Assembly (NCBI RefSeq): GCF_010093535.1
Contig: NW_022985165.1
Span: forward strand, 1,077,267-1,141,266
Direction of reading: 5' to 3'
Source of the DNA: Lindgomyces ingoldianus
Taxonomy: Eukaryota > Ascomycota > Dothideomycetes > Pleosporales > Lindgomycetaceae
Length of the DNA stretch: 64,000 nt
The notes below the pieces were generated by a model. That model saw only the letters and a list, made by a program, of their open reading frames with translations. It had not been told where the DNA came from and did no database searches. Shown piece after piece: positions 56,250 through 64,000 of the stretch. Each line of letters starts with the position of its first letter. The stretch's first letter is position 1. The position numbers and the translations under genes are program-made.

Positions 56250-59046
56250 TATTTAAATAAAACATAAAACTCTTAAAGAAACGTGCTGCAGCTATGTATA
56301 GAGTTCTATAAAAGACAACAAATAACTATAGCACTAGACAACCTTTATAAGCTAATTCTACAGCTAAATTATAAAGGCTAGGTAATAAAAAGAAGCAGGT
56401 AATTATTAAGACTATACTTAAGCTATATGCGCAAGGAATTTCCTCTTAGATAGCATTTATAGCTAATATAGCTAATTCTTTGCGCGCTAAGCGTAATCTA
56501 GGCTATGTTTACATAAACTAGCCTAGTACATTTATAAAGCGTTATTTAGAGCTTAAAGTAAAGTTTTAAGCACAAGTATAGTTAAAAGATATTTAGCTAA
56601 TTATAAACTCTATCTTGCTAAAGTTGTACATGTTATTATCCTAGATGCTATAACATGGTCCACAAGCGAATGTTTAACACAAGCAAGTGTTCCGCCCCAC
56701 CACTAAATTTAACTTTAAAGACTATTAATTTAACAACGCAAAAATATACTATATAAAATAAACTACTATAGAATTATTTAATATCCTTACATGTACAAGA
56801 GTTATGCCTAGGCTTATTGCAGCACTTGCAGCGCTGTGCGCGCGCTGCGCTGCTTTTAGCAGTTAACTTCTTCTAAGGCATTTTGCTACCTCCTACTATA
56901 CTAGCAAGCTTCTAAGTACTTAACTTAGAGCTTTAATAACTTATTAGAGTTTTTTCTTTTTAAATTTACTTTTTTTTACGCTGCTTGCGCTTTATAGCTG
57001 CCTTATAGGCCCTCTCTAGGGCAGCTGCTTAATTGCGCTGTAGAACAGCAACATAAGCTATCTTAGTAGCGCTCTTACTTAGCTGCTTTACTAGATTAAG
57101 CATAGTAAAAGAAAACAAATTCTAATGCCTTTAAATCTAATTATATAGTAAAGTTAACTAAGCCTTAACCTTATAAGAATTACTAGGTGTTTAAGCCTCC
57201 TAGGCAGTATTTAGTAGTAGAGTAGCTAGCTAATTAGGTAGCTGTATATTAAGCTTTAAGAGCACCAGCTCTAGGTTAAATAGGACTAGTCCTGTAGCTT
57301 TAAAGCCTGCGCAGATATTATCTATTATAATTAAGCAACTAAATGCTGCTTTAAAGGCTAGTAGGAAGGTTAGCTTATTAATATAGTTAATCTAGTAGCA
57401 GATTAACTAGCTAATCTTAGTACTATACACACGCTTTAACAGCGAAAAGCAGCCAACGTCAAGCAGCTGTAGAATATGTGACGCGTGTGCTGGCATACAG
57501 AGCGCTATAATACGCCTCTGCTTACAGAGCTCTAGAAATTTAATAGAGTAATAGCTCTTATAGCTATTAAAAATAAGCAGCTGCTATAAGCCTACTAAGC
57601 AATCTTTTATATGCAGATTAAAGTGCTCTAGCTATATAATTCTATGTTTATTAGTTGTCTAGCTGTTGTTACTAACACTAATAGCCTAGTCTTTTAGTAT
57701 ATCCTTATCTTTATACTAGGCAGATAGGTGATGCTTGCCTTTAAAGATTGTGTACAGAGGTATTGCCCACCTATCTGCGTTAATGCCTGCAATAACTGTC
57801 ACCTATTTACAGTCACCTAGCTGTATAGCCTTTAGCTAATTATGTCTATCTGTGCCTATAACAACTATTTAGCTTAATATAACCCCTATCTAAAAGCCTG
57901 TCTTGTTAAAATTATACATGTCCTAATCTACAATGCTGTACTTTAATTATGTAGCCTCTATAAGCTTAAACTACTTGCTTATAATTACTAGATCTTTGCA
58001 TTTTGCTTGTTAGTAATTATATAGTTAGCTAAGGTAGGTTTTAACTGCTAGCGTACGCGCAACAAAGTTGGATGGCCAGTTAATACCTACTAGTGGAGCG
58101 CCGCGCTCAGTAAGAAGCTTGTTGGCCATCTCTTGTATAGCACCTAGAGTAGGCGCAAATCCTTAGGAATCTAGATTAAGTATATGCTTAATAATTACTT
58201 TCTCTTCTAGCTTTGTAAGCTTCTTGTTGTTAGCTGTACAGTCGCGTTGCATAGTCATCCCTACGCGTTGTTAGCGGAGAGCCATTTAATTGACATTGTA
58301 GAGTGCTGCAGCGCGCCTCTTAGTTAAAGACGCGTCTCTATTAAGAGCTTAAATAGCTAGGTTAATTCTAGCCTCTTTTAAAGATAATTAATTGTATAGT
58401 TGTTAATGCATCGCGGTTGGTAGTAGGTTGGCTGCGTTTTGGTGGTGGGGCGGAACACTCGCTTGTGTTGAACATTCGCTTGTGGACCATGTTACTTAGC
58501 TTTAATATTCTCTACAAGGCTAAACCTACTCTAAATTACTCTAGAACTCTTATAGAAAGCTCTTTTATAGTTATACTTACGCTTAAATGTTACTTTAAGC
58601 TTTAAATAACGCTTCACAAACGTACTAGGCTAGTTTATGTAAACATAGCCTAGATTACGCTTAGCGCGCAAAGAATTAGCTATATTAGCTATAAATGCTA
58701 TCTAAGGGGAAATTCCTTGCGCATATAGCTTAAGTATAGTCTTAATAATTACCTGCTTCTTTTTATTACCTAGCCTTTATAATTTAGCTGTAGAATTAGC
58801 TTATAAAGGTTGTCTAGTGCTATAGTTATTTGTTGTCTTTTATAGGACCCTACACATAGCTGCAGCACGTTTCTTTAAGAGTTTTATGTTTTATTTAAAA
58901 GCTTAGAGCGTAAGCTGTATCTAACGTTCTTTTAGCGCGTCTAAGTAGTGTTGTGGGGAATGCATTAGTGTAGGAAGAGTAGTTTAGTAGGGTCTTAGCA
59001 AAAGTAAGCAACTTAGGTGTGTAAGCAACTTGCCTGTGAAGTACGT
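56250..59046. mobile_element. F-family foldback, left end missing, carrying M2
   Basis: The sequence begins about 147 bp inside the left arm and ends with a normal F terminus before TA 59047-59048. M2 is inserted in the loop (TA 56651-56652 and 58493-58494). Loop class b. Because the left terminus is lost, its left flank (gypsy gag) and right flank (A fragment) are not a simple insertion site. Confidence 0.85.
56653..58492 (-). mobile_element. Fot1/pogo-like transposon M2, 1840 bp
   Basis: Same length and termini as M1, reverse orientation, TA duplications on both sides. The transposase remnant runs leftwards: zinc-knuckle relic near 56795-56830, catalytic sites near 57560 and 57910. It is less mutated than M1 in its terminal repeats (CGGAACACTCGCTTGTGTTG). 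In-frame stops persist, so inactive. Confidence 0.92.
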
Positions 59047-59048
59047 TA

Positions 59049-59553
59049 TTCTTATTTAATGTTTACTGTTTAAAGTTATAGTTAAGAGTTTTTAAGACTA
59101 AATCTAAGTTCCTATCTACTAGTATATCTGCCTGCATATGTAAATTAATAGTAGAAGTGTTAGATATGCGCACCTACTGTTAAGACAGGAGGAACGCTTG
59201 ACGAAAGCTGCTACACAGTACGAGCAATAAGCTCGAACAGTATGTTGCTGCAAATTGCAGCATGTTGCAGCATTTTGCAGCATTTTACAGCATGTTGCAG
59301 CATTTTGCAGCATTTTGCAGCAATTTGCAGCAATTTGCAGCATGTTGCAAGCTGGTCGCGCATAGGGCAAGTGCGCGAGGGACTCGGATCGGCAAAACAA
59401 AAAGCCGAGCAACACGAGTAGAGCAGAAAAAGGATCGATAAATCAAGACAATCAATCATCATCCCATACATCATATCCAAACCCATCATTCATCTCAGGA
59501 AGCCTAGAAACAGTGCTTCAATCTGACAAGAAGTCTCTAAAACTACCTCTTTA
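59049..59553 (+). mobile_element. A-family internal fragment, interrupted by solo LTR G1
   Basis: 59049-59157 and 59534-59553 align with A1 near 1917-2075. It is bounded on the left by the F end and on the right by the A4 LTR. Confidence 0.85.
59158..59528 (+). mobile_element. G-family solo LTR G1, 371 bp
   Basis: TGTTAGATATGCGC to CAATCTGACA with AGAAG duplications (59153-59157, 59529-59533). Contains the 10-bp TTGCAGCA array. It is the uninterrupted form of the LTR that holds element I at 7568-11780. Confidence 0.9.
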
Positions 59554-59843
59554 TGTAACGATTCTACGAATCGTTCCATCTCGGGTCGCTCGGATCCTAT
59601 CCGAAGGGTCCCCGTATCGGCCCCGACCATGACTCGACCCAGTTCCCCGCAGTTACCCCTATTCCCTCATGTATTTAGTCGCACCTCGCCCCTGTAGCTA
59701 GCTCGGTAGTTTTCTGATATCCTACGTACAAGGCCTATAGGTGTCATTGGTATTCCCAGGTCTCTGAGTCCCCACGCACTCCTATATGCCTCTGAGTGGA
59801 TTTATACCGCATTTAGACCTATTGTCTTGCCTGCGCTGTTATA
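59554..59843 (+). repeat. 5' LTR of A4 with terminal hairpin
   Basis: The 290-bp LTR starts TGTAACGATTCTACGAATCGTT, a perfect 8-bp hairpin next to the terminus, and ends GCTGTTATA. GC-rich in its first 120 bp. Confidence 0.92.
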
Positions 59844-60599
59844 TTATATTAGAAAACTTGCTTTTGCTAGTAACAGCCTTATTAATAATATTGCATTAAT
59901 TGTTTGTTTAACTATGTCTAAGTTCTAAAAAGCGTCTAATTTAGTTTAGGTTGCAATTTCTTACACACTATTACATTAAATTATTTAGTTAGTACAGACA
60001 GGATTCTAGAGACCTTTTATTAACTAAAGCCTTTAGGTTTAGAACTTCTTATCCCCTGCAATTAGAATTGCCTTTAGAAAAGTTGCAAAGAGTGCGCTAA
60101 GGTAGAAACTTAAAGACTACTAATAACTTATTAGAATTAGAGACAACTACTAATGCCTAACTTTTAACTACTATTAGATTTTATTGTAAAGACTGCAACC
60201 TATTCTAGCTACAGCTAAGGCAAGATGCCTGCCCTTAGAACTAAACTACTACTAACCTTAACAGCTAAACCCTCTTTTGTGGGACCTAAAGCTAAAAACT
60301 TACTAGATTTAGAGTTAAACCTTAGCAGCATAGCTCTTAAGAACTAAGTTGCTTAATTAAGAGCATAAATTAAATAGCTAACTAGATTAAAAACTATTAG
60401 TCCTAATTATCCCCTACTAACTACTAAATTACCTCTAATAATGCCTTAAATTACCTCTGCTACATTAATAGTAAAAGACCTTTTAGGCACTCCTTAGCTT
60501 TTTTAAAGCTACCTTACTAAACACATGCTTAAGATTAAGAACCTTACAGATAGTAAAGAACCTACATTTAAATAATAGTAAGCCTTTATTATAGATAGA

Positions 60600-61400
60600 C
60601 TTAACATTAATTTAGATTACTATTAGAGTAAGTGTGCACACATAGCGTTAGTATAGAGACACACTGCTAGTATCACAAAGGAATACCTAGAGCCTAGATA
60701 CTTAGCTAAATTAGATTACTTTTAGTTTAAGAACATAAAAAAAATAATTAAGCTCTTATAAACTTACTTTATTACTAGTAATAAAGAGACAAAGGCGCAA
60801 CAGGCGTTTTAAACTTTAAAGATAAGTAAAAAAGAAGTGTTTTTTACCTTTAAAGCTTACTTTATTAGTGCTGCTATTAAAGGGTTTGTATTAAAAGTAA
60901 AATAGTTTTTCTACTTATAAAAAAAGATACTACCTAGCCTAAAAGTACTAAACTTAGGTTTTAAACACACTTAGAAGGGCTTTTTTAAGTTAATAGTATC
61001 CTACCTAACAGCTTATAATATAGAAAGAAGAAACACCTTTACTATTTTAGAGTAAACTGTTAACTACACCTAACAATCTAATATTAGACCTATTATAGAG
61101 CAGTCTTAGAAGGTTTCTAGTGATACATCTAAGGCAGTATACTATTCTAATGCACTCTGACCTGCACCTATGTTAGTACCCTAATCCACCCTAGCTACCC
61201 ACAGACAACCTAGCTAGACACCTGCCTCTAAAAGACAAACAACTCCTAGCAACTGTTATAATTATAGTAAACTAGGACATTTTGCTAGCAATTGTTCTAT
61301 CTCTAGAGTATAAGAAATTAAGGTAGAGTAATAGAAATCTAAAGAAAAGTTTATAGATGTAAATAATTATAACTTAGATGCTTCCTAGATAAAAAATAGT
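60600..61400 (+). pseudogene. A4 gag remnant
   Basis: Aligns with A1 gag and both D elements. A CCHC relic near 61245-61290 reads CYNYSKLGHFASNC, with one Cys lost. The start is not identified; boundaries are approximate. Confidence 0.7.
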
Positions 61401-61899
61401 AACGCCTAAAAAAACTCTTTATTCTAGGCTTAAGTAAGTATAATCTATTAAATATTAATTTATTACACTTGTTTAAAGAAAAACACTTCTAAGTCTCTAC
61501 TATTTTATATTTAAAAAGCATTAGAGTCTGTTTAAATCCTTTAGTTAATACTAGCGCCTATAGTTTTTTTTTTATTAACTTACTAACTACTAAGTTATTA
61601 TTTTAATGCCTTTATATTCTTATCTAACGCTTACTATTTAAAGTTGTAGTTAAGGGCTTTTAAGATTAGATCTAAGTCCTTATCTACTAGTATATCTGCC
61701 TGCACATGCAAATTAATAAAAGAAGCATCTAAAACTACCTCTTTGTTATTATAGACCTTAGCTTCTAGAATTGCATTATTAGTATTAAATAGTTATGTTG
61801 TTTTAAACTCTATCTAAATATAAAGAGAAATTAGATTATATAGCCTAGTAAATATCTGCCTACTTATAAACCTTTACTGCCTTTACTTATGCAATTAAA

Positions 61900-63899
61900 C
61901 TAGCCTGCGTGTAATAAAAAAGTAGAGCTAGATATTAAACAACACAACGCACTATAAGAAAAGAACTAATTTTAGTAGTTATACAGCCTAATAATCTACT
62001 GCATTAAGGGTTTACTAAGGCTACTAAAATTATACAGATCTTCTATTGTCTATAGTCTAAAGACACTTAAATTATTCTTTTGCTTATTTATTAAAAAGTC
62101 TAGAACAGGTCTAAAGAAGGTCTATTTAGCTACTATTACTTTAATTTTAGCAAATGCTTTTTATTTTAATATAAAAAAAATAAGTTCTTTTTAACTTTTA
62201 TTTATAAAATTAAGCAGTTAATTAAAGATAAGTAAGCCTTATAGTTAGACACTAAATATAAAACTAAAGCATTAGTAAACCTCTAATTACCCTCTAAATA
62301 CTATTAGTACTAAGATGTATTTAGCTACACAGCAGCTTACTAGCTACTAGTACATTGTCTATATAACTATAAGATTGTCTTTACAGAGCCTCTCCCTAAT
62401 AGTTACAGTCTGTTGTACAAACAGAACCTTAAGAAGCTAGAGGCAACAAAGAAATACATTATAAACAATCTAAAATATAGCTTTATTAAGTAAAGTTAGA
62501 GCTCTTTTGCATCTTTTATTCTTTATATATAGAAACTAAATAGCAACTTATGTATCTGCGTTAATTACTGTAAACTTAACACTTTTACTTATAAAGATAT
62601 GTATCTAATACTGCGCATAGATAAACTCTTATTAAGACTTACTAAGGCAGTAATTTTTACTAAGTTTAATATTTACATAGCCTTTAATAAGATTAGGATA
62701 GATCTAAGCTTTAAAGAGTGTACTACCTTTTAGACATAATATAGAACTTATAAGTGTAAAGTTTTGCCTTTTAGATTGTGTAATAGTCTAGCAACTTACT
62801 AGCGCTATATAAATAATGTATTAATTAACTATCTAGACAATTTTTGTATTACTTATTTTAATAACATTTTTATCTACTCTAAAAACAAAGCAACTTATAT
62901 CCTCTATGTTAAAAAAGTCTTAGAAAGGCTCTAGCAAGCAGGATTATAAGTAGAGACTAAAAAAAGTAAATTTTATGTTACTTAAACAAGGTATCTTAGC
63001 TATATACTTTTAAATAAAGGACTAGAGGTTAACCTAAAGAAAGTAAAGGTGCTACGTAACTAGCAGGCGCCTACTACTATAACAGGTGTAAAATCCTTCC
63101 TAGGCTTTACTAGATTTTATTAGTAATTTGTTTTAAAATTCTTTTATATAGTAAAACTAATTATTACACTTTAAAGCTTTACTACCCTTTTTATATAGAC
63201 TTTAGAGTGTAATGTAGCTTTTAAAAAGCTAAAGTCTACGCTACTAAGTATACCTACGCTCTGCTATTTTAACTTTACATTATAAACTAAAATTAAAACT
63301 AACACTTTTAATAGAGTAGTAGTAGGAGTTCTTTCTTAGAAATAAGCAGATAGAAATTAGTGCTCTGTATTATTTTATAGCAAAGTCCTATCTAGTTTAG
63401 AGCTAAACTAGGAGATATATAACAAGAAGCTATTTACAATTGTTACTGTGTTTAAATAATAAAGGGCTAAGCTTACATCTATAGCAACAAGCACTCTAGT
63501 ATATACTAATTATTATTTATTAGAGTACTTTATAATAATAAAGGTGCTAAATGCTTATTAGGTCTGTTAAGCTAAAAAGTTAGCTTAGTATTGCTTCTAA
63601 ATTAAGTACACCTCTAGTAAAAATAATGCTAGGGCAGATATTCTTAGTTATTGTAAACAAGATATAGAAAATTTAAGAGCAGCTTAAACTAATAATAGGT
63701 TAAAAGTCCTACTAGAACTACACTAACTACACTCTTAAATTAACTCTAAACTAGCCTAGTACTATATTGCTTAAACAACAACTTAAGCAGCCCTACTAAA
63801 TATTATAAAAAAACTAGACTAGGTTATGTTTTTAAATTCTTTAAAATTAATTAACACATTACTTTAAAAGAATTAAGCCTTTTTTACATAGAAGTAAGA
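61900..63899 (+). pseudogene. A4 pol remnant: RT, RNase H, start of later pol
   Basis: RT with FTKFNIYIAFNKIRIDLS (62655-62710), catalytic box YFNN (62854-62865), VKSFLGFTRFY near 63090, and RNase H with YNKKLFTIVTVFK near 63420. The stops are TAA/TAG at expected Gln/Trp/Arg positions. Interrupted at 63899. Confidence 0.85.
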
Positions 63900-64000
63900 T
63901 GTTAGATATGCGCACCTACTGTTAAGACAGGAGGAACGTTTGACGAAAGCTGCTACATAGTACGAGCAATAAGCTCGAACAGTATGTTGCTGCAAATTGC
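63900..64000 (+). mobile_element. G-family LTR, start only
   Basis: TGTTAGATATGCGCACC and the following 85 bases match G1; it continues beyond the window. Whether it is solo or part of a full element cannot be told. Confidence 0.85.

Larger units (their letters stand above)
59554..63899 (+). mobile_element. Ty3/gypsy chromovirus A4, 5' part
   Basis: Complete 5' LTR (59554-59843), leader, gag and pol up to integrase, then cut by the G-type LTR at 63900. It is the least mutated A copy: many CpA sites kept in A4 are TpA in A1. RT catalytic box at 62854-62865 reads YFNN, so it is dead too. It is inserted into another A fragment. Confidence 0.9.

Noticed and set aside
58417..58605. Small + frame near the right end of M2
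   Set aside because: It starts in the M2 terminal repeat and runs into the F loop; a junction artefact.

Overview
The window is a transposon graveyard from the genome of a filamentous ascomycete, probably a dothideomycete (the lineage is inference). Almost all of it is AT-rich, and old coding frames are broken by TAA/TAG at positions where related proteins carry Gln or Trp. Related copies differ mainly by C-to-T and G-to-A changes in CpA/TpG context. This is the signature of repeat-induced point mutation (RIP), the fungal process that mutates duplicated DNA. One intact protein gene stands out, an aminoglycoside-phosphotransferase-like (APH) gene at 34216-35325 in a GC-balanced island of about 1.7 kb. 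No tRNA, rRNA or CRISPR was seen.

Layout. 1-7052: Ty3/gypsy chromovirus 'A', first copy. 7369-11892: A-family solo LTR holding three further insertion layers, including a two-gene Tc1/mariner-like element. 11997-31608: Ty3/gypsy element 'C' with 588-bp LTRs and CCTTG target-site duplications (TSDs). It is stretched from about 7.6 kb to 19.6 kb by nested insertions: Fot1/pogo-like 'F' elements, one 'L' element, and the gag-only LTR element 'D1' with a solo LTR inside it. 31774-33773: an F foldback and the 3' end of a Ty1/copia element. 33870-35591: the APH gene and its flanks. 35594-44486: full-length F fused to a 5'-truncated A copy (A2) that carries the Fot1-like element 'M1'. 44487-48163: decayed DNA, a small LTR element 'J' with an internal hairpin-repeat array and an assembly gap, a 27-bp tandem repeat, and a little-mutated solo LTR 'K'. 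48166-51130: L2 with an F foldback inside. 52364-55486: D2 with an F foldback inside. 55492-59553: gypsy gag remnant, truncated F foldback holding M2, and an A fragment holding solo LTR 'G1'. 59554-63899: A4, cut by another G-type LTR that runs off the window.

How the parts work together. The DNA elements F, L and M all show TA duplications and Fot1/pogo-type transposase remnants with mutated acidic residues. Most F copies are about 1.1-kb foldbacks with arms of about 476 bp derived from the transposase 5' end. D elements lack pol and share LTRs with A, so they probably depended on A proteins. Several insertions have a matching empty site in a paralogous copy within this window, which makes the nesting order testable. 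No transposase or pol frame here looks functional.
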